This document shows, piece after piece, positions 6,722 through 15,500 of a stretch of 38,811 bases of DNA; position 1 is the first letter of the stretch, and each line of letters starts with the position of its first letter. Source of the DNA: a bacterium (lineage in GTDB: Bacteria; Hydrothermota; Tepidihabitantia; B3-TA06); assembly GCA_012517375.1 (NCBI GenBank), contig JAAYVC010000032.1:1-38811 (forward strand). The letters are read 5' to 3'. The notes below the pieces were generated by a model. It saw only the letters and a list, made by a program, of their open reading frames with translations. It ran no database searches and was not told the origin of the DNA. A program made the position numbers and the translations under genes.

Positions 6722-8233
6722 ATGAAAAAAACACTAATACTCTCAACGCTTCTGCTTTCGGCGAGTCTGTTTGCACAGACCGGTTCCATCTCGGGTACGA
6801 TAACCGACATGGTCACCGAGCAGCCGATTGAGGGAATAAAAGTCATACTGTCGGATGCTTATTATGAATACCCCTGGGACGATTCCATACCATGGGACGA
6901 CACGATACCCAGAGATACAATCTGGAACGATACTGTACCTATGCCAGGTACGCCAACGGATCCAACAGAACCGCTTTGCTGGGAAACCCTGACCGGCTCG
7001 GACGGTTCCTATAAATTCGATGAATTACCTGAAAGTTTTTATTCCGTTTACGTAGATGTTTTTCCCGAAGGATATGACCCTTTCGATCCTGACGATTCTC
7101 TTGATCCGAGGGATAGTTTGATAGACACCATTCCTTTCAAATACTATCCTGCGGTGTACCCCGAGTTGATAGAGCTTAGCGACGGAGAGGAAGCAAGCGG
7201 CATCGACCTCGCGCTTATTCCCTGGGGTTCGGATACGTGTTCTATTGCCGGAAAGGTTACCCTTGTCGATTATGTCGAGGATTCAAATAAGTTCTGGTGG
7301 GGCTGGGTTACCGTTTTTTCCAAAAACGGACAAATAATCGGCGGAGGATTCGTTGATCCCTTAACGTGGGGAGGAGATAGTCTGGATGACAGCATACCCG
7401 ACGGAATTCCGGGGTATACCTACTACTTTGTCAACTGGCTTCCCCCCGTCCAATGCTATGCAGTAGCCGAAGCGTGGGCGTATACATGCAATTTTGATTC
7501 ACTTAACCCCGGAAGAGACGAACCCGATTACGAATACTACTACCCTCAGTACTACGATCACGTCTACAGTGTAGAGGAAGCAACCCTTATTACGCCACTG
7601 AATCCTATACTTGACGGAATAGATTTCGACCTGGAGAAGGAACAGGGTGAACAGCAGCTTCTTGCAGCTGCATCAGGCAGCATCTCGGGACAGATACTCG
7701 GCGGTAAAGGCGAGATAGCCTATACAACCGTCTATGCAAAGAAGGATGGAAAAATCATAACCGGCAAGCTCAATAAAGATGGAACTTACACCCTCAATGT
7801 CGGACCCGGAACCTACGATGTATACGCATCCCGTCCCGGATACAAGACAGGCAAGTACGCAGGAAAGGTAACGGTTGCAGACAAGCCTGTTACTGGAATC
7901 AACATTTCGATGGTTTACGTTGCGGGAATTAATGAACCTACACCCGGTAACATCTCTCCCAAGCTTCTCATTCAGGCAAATACCGTATCTCGAGGCGCGC
8001 CTTCGGCTATAAGCTTCAGCTTGCCCGAATCAGGCAAGGTGTCGGTCAAGATATACGACGCCAACGGCGCTCTGGTTCGCACGCTTGAGCAACGCTCAGG
8101 CCAGGCAGGCGTTCACAGCCTTAACTGGGACTGGCGCGACGCTTCTGGAAGCCCGCTTGCAAGCGGCGTTTACTTCTGCCGAGTAGAGCAGAACGGCAAG
8201 TGCGCGAGCAAATCACTTGTACTAATCAAATAA
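6722..8233 (+). CDS. Secreted surface protein: Asp/Pro-rich insert, CarboxypepD_reg repeats, C-terminal sorting domain
   Basis: ATG 6722 has AGGAG at 6711-6715 and begins a clean signal peptide (MKKTLILSTLLLSASLFAQ); an upstream in-frame start at 6683 is unlikely. The mature 503-residue protein starts with a CarboxypepD_reg sandwich (GSISGTITDMVTEQPIEGIKV) interrupted by an acidic, Trp/Pro-rich low-complexity insert with repeated DDSIP/DDTIP/NDTVP units (about residues 45-85) and later DPxDPDDSLDPRDSL. A second sandwich follows at about 315-390 (GSISGQILGGKGEIAYTTVYA). The C-terminal 80 residues are a FlgD/Por-like tail (VSVKIYDANGALVRTL, SGSPLASGVYFCRVEQ, KSLVLIK). It is a longer paralogue of the 4799 gene. 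The Asp-rich insert could bind Ca2+ (inference). Expression is expected from the sigma-54 promoter at 6643. Confidence 0.88.
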   Translation: MKKTLILSTLLLSASLFAQTGSISGTITDMVTEQPIEGIKVILSDAYYEYPWDDSIPWDDTIPRDTIWNDTVPMPGTPTDPTEPLCWETLTGSDGSYKFDELPESFYSVYVDVFPEGYDPFDPDDSLDPRDSLIDTIPFKYYPAVYPELIELSDGEEASGIDLALIPWGSDTCSIAGKVTLVDYVEDSNKFWWGWVTVFSKNGQIIGGGFVDPLTWGGDSLDDSIPDGIPGYTYYFVNWLPPVQCYAVAEAWAYTCNFDSLNPGRDEPDYEYYYPQYYDHVYSVEEATLITPLNPILDGIDFDLEKEQGEQQLLAAASGSISGQILGGKGEIAYTTVYAKKDGKIITGKLNKDGTYTLNVGPGTYDVYASRPGYKTGKYAGKVTVADKPVTGINISMVYVAGINEPTPGNISPKLLIQANTVSRGAPSAISFSLPESGKVSVKIYDANGALVRTLEQRSGQAGVHSLNWDWRDASGSPLASGVYFCRVEQNGKCASKSLVLIK

Positions 8234-8250
8234 AAGCTTTACTTACGAAA

Positions 8251-8284
8251 GCGGGAAGTCTCTCGCATCGTTGAGACCTCCCGC
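8251..8284 (+). terminator. Stem-loop just after the surface-protein gene
   Basis: GCGGGAaGTCTC pairs with GAGACcTCCCGC (one A-C mismatch) around a 10-nt loop. No T-run follows directly, so it may be an mRNA-stabilising hairpin or the first half of a double terminator. Confidence 0.4.
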
Positions 8285-8313
8285 AAGTTGCTCCTCCTGG
8301 TAAGACTGCAACT

Positions 8314-8348
8314 AATCAGGACTCTGCAAAGGGTCCTGATTTTTTTTG
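8314..8348 (+). terminator. Strong intrinsic terminator
   Basis: AATCAGGAC (8314-8322) pairs with GTCCTGATT (8333-8341), then eight T (8340-8347). It is a classical Rho-independent terminator for the 6722-8233 gene. Confidence 0.85.
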
Positions 8349-8349
8349 A

Positions 8350-8378
8350 CCCACAAGAATGCATCGCATTCTTGTGGG
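8350..8378. repeat. Perfect 13-bp inverted repeat (hairpin)
   Basis: CCCACAAGAATGC (8350-8362), a 3-nt loop ATC, then GCATTCTTGTGGG (8366-8378) form a perfect stem immediately after the terminator, followed by GGGGGCCCC. Read on the minus strand it precedes no gene end and has no T-run. Its role is unknown. Confidence 0.6.
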
Positions 8379-8501
8379 GGCCCCGAACCTAGTCAGATTT
8401 GACTTTTTGAAGTCAGGTATCATCTTATTTCGCCAAGCCAGAATTAAAGGTATGAATCAAGAATCGCGGTCTGGCTTTAATAAATGTAGTCCCAAATCAT
8501 G

Positions 8502-8604
8502 GTCAAAAGGGTGACAAAAATGGGACAGAAGATGGACAAAAGCCCCCCCAAAAGAGTGACAAAAGATGGACAGAAATAGGACAAAAGTTGGACAGAAAGG
8601 GACG
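8502..8604. repeat. Degenerate 11-bp tandem array (GACARAAnntG)
   Basis: GACA occurs at 8513, 8524, 8535, 8558, 8569, 8580 and 8591, with GACG at 8601 and a related GTCA at 8502. Almost every step is 11 bp; one 23-bp step carries a C7 insertion. The array is non-coding, in the 591-bp gap 8234-8824, which otherwise holds the terminators, hairpin and MITE-like element described separately. Confidence 0.7.
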
Positions 8605-8664
8605 CCTCTTGAGGTCAGAATTGGATATTAGTGATCAGATTTAGAAAAAAACGTCATGAACCAT

Positions 8665-8804
8665 CAACGTCATTGCGAGACGGCTCCCAGCCGACGAAGC
8701 AATCGCCCAAAACCAGGCGATCCTGTCGGTCGCTACCTTTGATTTAAATTAATCTGCTTATTAAGCCCATGCGGCACCTGGCCGCTCACTCAGAGATGAC
8801 GTTG
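8665..8804. mobile_element. MITE-like palindromic element
   Basis: The 140-bp segment is bounded by perfect 9-bp inverted ends, CAACGTCAT (8665-8673) and ATGACGTTG (8796-8804). Inside the left end is the TCATTGCGAG...GACGAAGCAATC word found in dispersed palindromic repeats of many environmental bacteria, and a small hairpin ATCGCC/GGCGAT (8703-8722). It has no coding capacity and no obvious target duplication. A CGTCAT copy also sits just outside at 8652. Copy number elsewhere in the genome cannot be seen from here. Confidence 0.55.
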
Positions 8805-8824
8805 GTGTGAAAGGGGTACCCCCG

Positions 8825-10099
8825 TTATCTAAGAACTACGACCTTACGGATGATACTGGCCTTCCCTGCCGCGAGCTTAATAAAATACACCCCGGACGAG
8901 AAACTCGACTTCATCGCCACTTGACCTTCGCCTTGAACCCGGTAGCTCTCGATACGACGGCCCGCGGGGTCGAAAAGGCTGATGGTTCCCTGTCCGCTAT
9001 TAGGGATTGAGTAAGAAACAATAAGTGAGGAAGGCGGACGTAACAATTCCTCGATCTCAAGACTAATGGCTTGTGGCAATGAGGGTTCTTCTATGCCGAT
9101 TATGGCTATCCAATGCGATAGGGCGTCGTCCTCATCCGATTCGTCGGGCGTCATGACCGTACGTACAGTAAGGGTGCAGTGCTCGGGAGAGGACCATGTT
9201 GCGAACTCAAGGGTATCTTCAGTATCGGCCGGAAGCGACCACGGCAATGTGTCTGCATATAACGTATCGCCGTACTTCCACGCCTCGGCTATGACAAGGA
9301 AGGTGTCAGCAGCCTTACGGCCAAAGTTCTTAATGCGGGCTTTTGGGGTTAGCGGTACGCCCGGGGCTAGACCTTGCGGGCTGAGTATTTCCTTGACACC
9401 AACATCATAGTCCGCGTAGCCGGTAAGCCGGATGTCGTCAAGATATACCTTTTGGCACCACCAAGTGTTTTCGAATTGCATGGCAAAGTTGCGGAGTACG
9501 AATTTGTTAACTTCCCGCGTACCCGAAATTCCTTTAATGCCGTTGAAGTCATCATAAACGTCTCTTGAAAAGGTTTTCCACTTGTTCAGCTCAACCTTTT
9601 CTTTAATAACCTTGAGATATGTCAAATCATCTGGGTATTCGAAGGGATAAGCATAATATAGCTGGTACCGCATATCCAGTGTTGGGCCGATTTCCGGAAT
9701 CGAAAGCAGGTTTACAGAGAAGGTTGAATGTTTTAACGAATCAACGTCGCACGAGTCGAAATAAAATACCGTTAGCGAATCCAAATCCGCCAAAAGCTTA
9801 GTAACTACAAACTCCTGATAGATAATCGCCGAATCCCTTACATCATTAAAAACACCATCAGGGGCATTTCGAGTGTCAAACCATGCAGAATACCTGCCTT
9901 CGTGAACAAGTAATGTGTCCTCTAACATGAACTTCGCGCAGCTTATTAATCCATCGGTTGCGCCTGTCTCAGCGGTCCACGCGCTTACGTTGCTCTCGAA
10001 GTCGTGAGACTTGATAAGGTTGACGCGCTCAAGAGCGAAGAGGTCTAAGTAAATCAAAATACAAAGCAAGGCAATAATTTTCTCAGTATGTCTTTTCAC
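8825..10099 (-). CDS. Exported protein with CARDB-like domain and C-terminal sorting domain
   Basis: The start is GTG 10099, supported by GGAGG six bases upstream. Residues 1-22 form a signal peptide (MKRHTEKIIALLCILIYLDLF). An N-terminal beta-rich region (about 25-225) contains DFESNVSAWTAETGATDG, a pattern seen in carbohydrate-binding-like jelly-roll modules. Residues about 230-340 look like a CARDB/Ig module (YDVGVKEILSPQGLAPGVPL, KARIKNFGRKAADTF). The C-terminal 75 residues are a Por/FlgD-like sorting tail (ISLFDPAGRRIESY, SSGVYFIKLAAG, RKVVVLR). No catalytic motif is visible; a surface-binding role is likely. It is the last gene of a leftward operon, 18 bp after the 10118-11755 gene. Confidence 0.75.
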   Translation of the reverse strand: MKRHTEKIIALLCILIYLDLFALERVNLIKSHDFESNVSAWTAETGATDGLISCAKFMLEDTLLVHEGRYSAWFDTRNAPDGVFNDVRDSAIIYQEFVVTKLLADLDSLTVFYFDSCDVDSLKHSTFSVNLLSIPEIGPTLDMRYQLYYAYPFEYPDDLTYLKVIKEKVELNKWKTFSRDVYDDFNGIKGISGTREVNKFVLRNFAMQFENTWWCQKVYLDDIRLTGYADYDVGVKEILSPQGLAPGVPLTPKARIKNFGRKAADTFLVIAEAWKYGDTLYADTLPWSLPADTEDTLEFATWSSPEHCTLTVRTVMTPDESDEDDALSHWIAIIGIEEPSLPQAISLEIEELLRPPSSLIVSYSIPNSGQGTISLFDPAGRRIESYRVQGEGQVAMKSSFSSGVYFIKLAAGKASIIRKVVVLR

Positions 10100-10117
10100 T
10101 TTTTTCCTCCAAGTGAC

Positions 10118-11755
10118 CTATCTTGGTTTGGGTACAAAATCCGGGTAATCGGCTGGTGAATCTGCGCTCGCGGTTATTGTCCCGTCCTTTGATACCACCA
10201 AAAAGCAGGCCGGACTTTTCAGGATTGGTTCAATTCTTTTGTAATCTATATTAGTAAGTATCGGGTAGTCCCAATCAATCTGTGCAAGTTTTGCTACAAT
10301 GCCCAGTTCTTCTGGAAAAGGGTGACTAAATACAAGCGTCAAATCAAACCCAGGTTTATCATTGACATAATCACGGGCTGCATTGAAAACATTGTAAAGC
10401 GCACATTCTTGTGGGGAACTGAATACTATAATATGATCCTTGTCACGTGTAAGCATGTCTTTAAGCGAATACTCAATACTATCGGATGAAATCAAACGGA
10501 CGGAATCAATTGTGTTGCAGTATCCCTTTGGTTTCAATTTCTCCCTGTCGCACGGCTTGCAGGTGTCAGAGTTAGAAGTATCAGGTACAACCTTGTGAAT
10601 GCCTTTAAGCTGTTCGGCTGTGAGCATCTTTGTGCTCCATCCAAGTTCTCTTTCTTCCCGAAAATTGGGCGTCACAATCTCATATTTCCCAACGACAATT
10701 GATGTATCATCCTTACTTTCAAGTAAGTATATTCCTGATGTGTCGGCAAACAGGAACTCTTTATCGGCTGAAGCATAGCCAAGGTACTTGATCTCCTTAT
10801 CCGAATACGAGTAAAGATCAAGATTGAATATTGGGTAGAGCACTCTAGGGACTACTAAACGATTATTGGATAACTCATAAACTGGATATGAATGCGTCCA
10901 GGTCTTGAACCACTCCTCGGCTTCACCGCTGATGCATCCACTGGAATCGTATTTAAACCATACTTTGTCAAAATCAACAGCATCAAGAAATGACCTAAAA
11001 TGATCAGGAATAGTCCTTTCGACTAACAATATTCCATCTTTAGTTAAAAGATGGATATCAGGACTAATGCTTAAATTGAATACCACTTCTCCAGTTGATA
11101 TTATATTAACAAGCGGATCAATAAATGTTCCTGCAAAAGGCCCTTTTTTTTCGGCCTTAGAATACAGCTTTTCGCACAACTGGTAAGATTTCAATTGTAC
11201 GTCGGTTTCATTGAGTTCAACAATGGAAACAACTGGATAGTTTGTCTGGATGTTTCTTGAAGCAATCGCTAATGTGTTATGATCGTATACGACATCGGAA
11301 ATACCGCTTGATGACAAAGAAAGAGGCATAAGAAGACTAGAGGCATAATTACCGTTACGATCAAAGATATTTAAACGTTTCGAAATATCATAACAACCAA
11401 ACCTTGATTTCGCATCTCTATATAAAGTGTATGGGACAGTGATTGAACCAGGCCTTGATATTCTTTCCGCACTGCCGGTTGGAATTGGAAGTGTTCTTTT
11501 GAGTTCTCCATCTGAAGAAAAAAAATACCCCATCCATAATTTTTGGGCTCCACCGACTTCAATCCAAAAGATTTCGCCAGATGGTATTCGAGCAAAGAGT
11601 GGGCGTATCTGCAACCCCTTCAATACGGGAGGACCTACAGTTTTAGGGCGATATAGATTGAATTCACATCTTTTAACCAGATTTAAATGGCTAAAGTCAG
11701 ATGATGCGATACTTAAAAGAAATTGAATCTGAAGTATTGCTATAAGTATTTTCAT
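10118..11755 (-). CDS. Exported propeller-like protein with C-terminal thioredoxin-like region
   Basis: The protein has 545 residues and begins at ATG 11755 with GGAG upstream. It has a short signal peptide (MKILIAILQIQFLLSIASS). Residues about 25-400 contain repeated strand patterns of the kind seen in six-bladed propellers (SGEIFWIEVGG, KRLNIFDRNGNYASSLLMP, YSYSDKEIKYLGYASADKEF). A Cys cluster follows (DTCKPCDRE, KGYCN, about 415-432). The last 110 residues read like a thioredoxin-fold domain (DHIIVFSSPQECALYNVFNA ... PACFLVVSKDGTI), without a CxxC active site. In Bacteroidota, related propeller and TlpA-like proteins are encoded beside tiny exported peptides, as here with the 11829-12239 gene. 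The fold calls are by eye and tentative. AT-richer than the flanking core genes. Confidence 0.6.
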   Translation of the reverse strand: MKILIAILQIQFLLSIASSDFSHLNLVKRCEFNLYRPKTVGPPVLKGLQIRPLFARIPSGEIFWIEVGGAQKLWMGYFFSSDGELKRTLPIPTGSAERISRPGSITVPYTLYRDAKSRFGCYDISKRLNIFDRNGNYASSLLMPLSLSSSGISDVVYDHNTLAIASRNIQTNYPVVSIVELNETDVQLKSYQLCEKLYSKAEKKGPFAGTFIDPLVNIISTGEVVFNLSISPDIHLLTKDGILLVERTIPDHFRSFLDAVDFDKVWFKYDSSGCISGEAEEWFKTWTHSYPVYELSNNRLVVPRVLYPIFNLDLYSYSDKEIKYLGYASADKEFLFADTSGIYLLESKDDTSIVVGKYEIVTPNFREERELGWSTKMLTAEQLKGIHKVVPDTSNSDTCKPCDREKLKPKGYCNTIDSVRLISSDSIEYSLKDMLTRDKDHIIVFSSPQECALYNVFNAARDYVNDKPGFDLTLVFSHPFPEELGIVAKLAQIDWDYPILTNIDYKRIEPILKSPACFLVVSKDGTITASADSPADYPDFVPKPR

Positions 11756-11779
11756 CTTTTTTTAATCTCCTGGATTACA

Positions 11780-11812
11780 AAAGATTGTGGGAGGATACCT
11801 CCCACAATCTTT
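11780..11812 (-). terminator. Perfect 15-bp intergenic stem-loop (terminator or processing hairpin)
   Basis: AAAGATTGTGGGAGG pairs without mismatch with CCTCCCACAATCTTT around a 3-nt loop. It lies between the small exported protein gene and the propeller gene, both leftward. The T-tract after the stem on the minus strand is only three bases, so partial termination or 3'-end protection of the first message is likely. Confidence 0.6.
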
Positions 11813-11828
11813 AATTGTTGGTTTTAAT

Positions 11829-12239
11829 CTAAATACCAGGACAGCCTGACGCAGCCCAAACATCAAGAGCGCTTTTCAAGTAACTCAGTATGTATCCACC
11901 CGAACTTTGCACCGAATATATTTTATTCATAGGATCAATGATTCCGGCTTTGAAGTAGATGCTTAAATCATCTTCACCTATATAGGCAGGATTATTTCGT
12001 AAGAAACTATACAGCAATTCAGGTGTGCAAGGCCCAGGTGTCCACGGATAAGGTCCTGGAACAAGAGAACAATAACAAGAGCCGGCACCTCGGGGGCAAT
12101 CTTCACAACCCGAAGTGAGTTTGTTTTGATTGCCTGGCCCCTGGGCACCATCATATATGGCATACGTAACCATAGGAAATAGCATCAAACCTAGCACCAT
12201 CGCTATGCCTATTATCGTCGCTATCGTTCCTTTTTTCAT
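11829..12239 (-). CDS. Small exported Cys-rich protein
   Basis: This 136-residue protein starts at ATG 12239 with GGAG nine bases upstream. The N-terminus (MKKGTIATIIGIAMVLGLML, ending near TYA) is a signal peptide or single membrane anchor. The mature part carries a compact cluster CEDCPRGAGSCYCS (about residues 45-58), then a Pro/Gly-rich stretch (PGPYPWTPGPC) and a C-terminal helical segment ending in SGCPGI. I do not recognise a named family. The layout (signal, CxxC...CxC cluster, adjacent propeller gene) is reminiscent of the small NVEAL-type exported proteins of Bacteroidota, but the NVEAL word itself is absent. It is the first gene of a leftward operon with an unusual leader. Confidence 0.65.
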   Translation of the reverse strand: MKKGTIATIIGIAMVLGLMLFPMVTYAIYDGAQGPGNQNKLTSGCEDCPRGAGSCYCSLVPGPYPWTPGPCTPELLYSFLRNNPAYIGEDDLSIYFKAGIIDPMNKIYSVQSSGGYILSYLKSALDVWAASGCPGI

Positions 12240-12355
12240 GATTTTTTTCTCCTTTTCATTACCCCCCCCCCCCCGTTTATATTACAGGGGGGAGTTTGGT
12301 TTTCCCTCCTCGTTCGGAAAACCTCTTTTCCTGTTGCTTCGCTAAACTCACCTTA
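12240..12355 (-). promoter_or_regulatory. Structured leader of the leftward operon with a C13 (G13) homopolymer
   Basis: On the transcribed minus strand the leader contains a hairpin GGTTTTCC/GGAAAACC (12298-12323) and CCCCCC able to pair with the run of 13 G (12262-12274). The G-run lies about 10 bp before the ribosome-binding site of the 12239 gene. Slippage in the run would alter the second hairpin. The remainder of the 355-bp gap holds divergent promoters. Confidence 0.45.
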
Positions 12356-12383
12356 AAATTACGCATTTTTTGAAAAATGTCAA
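12356..12383 (-). promoter_or_regulatory. Probable sigma-70 promoter of the leftward operon
   Basis: On the minus strand, TTGACA (12383-12378), a 16-bp spacer, then TAATTT (12361-12356). The -35 is consensus and the -10 is weak. It gives a leader of roughly 110 nt. Confidence 0.45.
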
Positions 12384-12493
12384 TACTTGCATTAATAGTA
12401 TCATTTTTTACAGAAGTATTTTGTTGGAGTTGAGCAAGGTTCATTTAAGAGGTTGACAGCTTTCCTCTTTTGGGTTACTTCAGCGCCGAGACC

Positions 12494-12521
12494 TTGACAA
12501 ACCCTTTTAATTTATTAGTAT
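12494..12521 (+). promoter_or_regulatory. Probable sigma-70 promoter of the cyclase gene
   Basis: TTGACA (12494-12499), 16-bp spacer, TAGTAT (12516-12521). It lies about 70 bp before the TTG start at 12595. Confidence 0.45.
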
Positions 12522-12594
12522 GTGTTTATAGGTAAGATGGGATATGGCGTAATAAATAAGTTAGCGAGTTGTTTCATTTGCTGGAGGACTTAAA

Positions 12595-15500
12595 TTGAAT
12601 GCCCTTGAAAAAAAGGCGGAGAGGCGTCTGGTTACCGTATTATTTGCGGACCTCTCGAACTTCACAAGCCTTTGCCACGAGATTGACCCAGAGGAAAGCG
12701 TCAAGATAGCGAACATCGCCTTCGAGCGCATCAATAAGGTAGTCTCGGCAAACGGCGGCATGATTCACAAGTACGAGGGCGACGCCGTTATGTGTCTCTA
12801 CGGATTCCCTGTTTCCCACGAGGACGCGCCCGAACGGGCGGTAAAGACCGGTCTCGAGCTTTTAGGAATAATGCCCGATATAAATGAATCCGTTCACAGC
12901 CAGACCGGCATCAAGTCAGGACTCGACCTTCACGTGGGCATACATTCGGGTCCTGTTGTCGTGAGCGAGGTGGGTTCCAACGAAAAGAAGGAATACACCG
13001 TGATGGGCAACACGGTGAACCTTGCATCCCGTCTCAAGGACGCGGCGCATGCAGGAACCGTGCTCGTCTCGACATCCGTCTACCGCACAACGCGATACCT
13101 AATCGAATATCAGGACGAGGGCATGCAGACTCTCAAGGGCATTGATACTCAGGTGAAGCTCTACCGACCGGTAAAGCTCAGGGAAAAGCCGGAACCAAAG
13201 CGGGGGATAAGGGGTCTTCACTCGCCGCTCGTAGGCAGGGATTCAGAGTTCGAGGCTATAAAGGAAAAGATTCGCGGCCTCGAACAAGGCTCGAGCGGCG
13301 TATCGTTCATCACGGGCGATGCGGGAATAGGCAAATCCCGGATATGGCAGGAGATAAAGGATTTCATTGAATACGAGGACGTGGGCGTTCGGATACTCGA
13401 GGGGCAGTGCATTTACCACGGCGAACACCTTGCCTACTGGCCCGTTCTGCAGATACTGGACCAGATTTTTGCAATAACGGACAAGGACAACCCTGACGCC
13501 ATCAAGGCTAAGATAACGGAAAAGGTGTCCGGACTGCTTCCCCAGAACTGGAAGGACATTGCGCCCTACGTCGGCCAGCTTTTCTCGCTCAAGTTCTCGG
13601 ACGAACTCGACGAGAAGATCCGCTATCTTTCGCCCCGCGACCTTCAGCTGAAGATTCTCGGCAGCATAACGACCCTTCTTGAGGCAATGGCGGAACAAAT
13701 CCCCGTACTCCTTGCCATAGAAGACTATCATTGGATTGACCCGGCGTCGCTTGCTTTCATAAGATTCGCTTTCGGCTCCCGGGACACGCGAAACGTGATG
13801 CTTCTGTGCCTGTCGCGCGACGGGATGGACGAGGAGTTCCAGAAGGTCAAGGAGGAGCTCAGAACAAAGTCCCAGGAATCGTTTACGGAGATAAAGCTCA
13901 ACCCCCTGGACCGCTACTCCTCGCTTGAGCTGACGTACAATCTTTTAGAGATACCCGGATTCTCGAAGGACTTCAAGAACAAGGTGCTCGCAAAGGCGGA
14001 GGGCAACCCGTTCTTCCTGGAGGAGATAATCAACTCGCTCATTGATTCGGGCGTTATCGTCTTCGAGGACGGCATGTGGCTGCAGCAAAAGAAGCTCGAA
14101 GAGATAAAGATTCCGGATACCATCCAACTCGTAATAGCCTCAAGGCTTGACAGGCTCGAGGAGAATCTCAGGAGCGTTCTGCAGATGGCTTCAGTCATCG
14201 GCCGCACGTTCTACAAGAGCATTCTAGCAGAGATTCACGAGGACAAGAAGCGCCTCATCGGCTACCTCGAGACGCTCGAGGAGTACAAGTTCATACTGCA
14301 TCTCTTGTCGTCCGGTCAATCCGCAGAAGACGTCGAATACATGTTCAAGCATCCCTTGATTCAGCAGGTTACTTACACGAGCCTTCTCAAGGCGAAGCGC
14401 AGGAAGCTTCACAAGCTTGTTGCCGAGTCCATGGAGCTTTTGTACAAGGACAGGATAGAGGATTTCGTGGAGCTTATTGCCCAGCAGTACGCCTCAAGCG
14501 ACGACTTCGATAAGGCCGTCGAATGGCTGCTGCGCGCGGGCAAGAAGGCGAAATCGAACTACGCGAACGAAAACGCGCTTGAGTATTACCGCAGCATAGT
14601 TTCCATAATTACCGAGAATGCAATCAGCAACCCTCAAGCGCTAATTGCCTCTTACGAATCTATGGCTGATATCTGCAAGAACACGGGCCGCAACGCCGAA
14701 TCTATAGAGAATTACACCAAGATATTCGATATAACGGAGGACGGACTCATCAGGGCGAGAATCACGAGGAAGATAGCGGATACCTACCAGAAGCAAAGCA
14801 TGTACGCCGAGGCGCTAGAGCATCTCGAAAAGAGCGGCGAAATACTGGACGAGGTGAAGCGAAACATCCACTCGCTGGAGCGCAAGGACGATTACTTCCT
14901 TGAACGCTACACACTTTACCATCACATCGCATGGGTGAACTATCTGAAGGGCGATTTCGCCGAGGCGAAAGCTTACTCCGACAAATCGTTCGGGGAGATA
15001 GAAAAAGTGGAAGACAGGAAGGAGAAGAGCATTGCCATGGCGAGCGCCCTAAACGTTCAGGCTGCGGTCATGTGCAGGACAGGAGAAACCGAGCAATCGT
15101 ACGAATGCTATATGAAGGCGGAGAAGATTTTCGAGGAGGAGGGGGACCTTTCCGGTCTCGGCACTATCTACAACAACTGCGTCAACTACTTCGCAGAGAA
15201 GGGCGACTACATAAGCTGCATAAGGTATCTCGAAAAATCCATCGAGATAGCAACCAAGACCGGCAACGCGCTCGGAGAGGCAATATCGAGCTTCAACCTC
15301 GGGCACGAATACCTCAATCTAGGCAACTACGTGATGGCAAGGGATTATCTCGAGCGTTACCAGAAGCTCAACAAGCTCATTAATAACCGTCTTGGCGAGG
15401 GCTGGGCCGCGGAAACATATGCAAGGTTCTATGAAGAGCAGGGCATGAAGGATAAGGCAATGGAATCGGCAAATCTGGCCATAGAGATATTCCGCGAGGT

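Noticed and set aside
8502-8604. Origin iterons or DnaA boxes
   Set aside because: The 11-bp GACA words do not resemble DnaA boxes, and no replication initiator gene is present.
14931-15383. 150-residue plus-strand ORF inside the cyclase gene
   Set aside because: It is an out-of-frame, Arg/Gly-rich shadow of the cyclase-TPR coding sequence without a ribosome-binding site.
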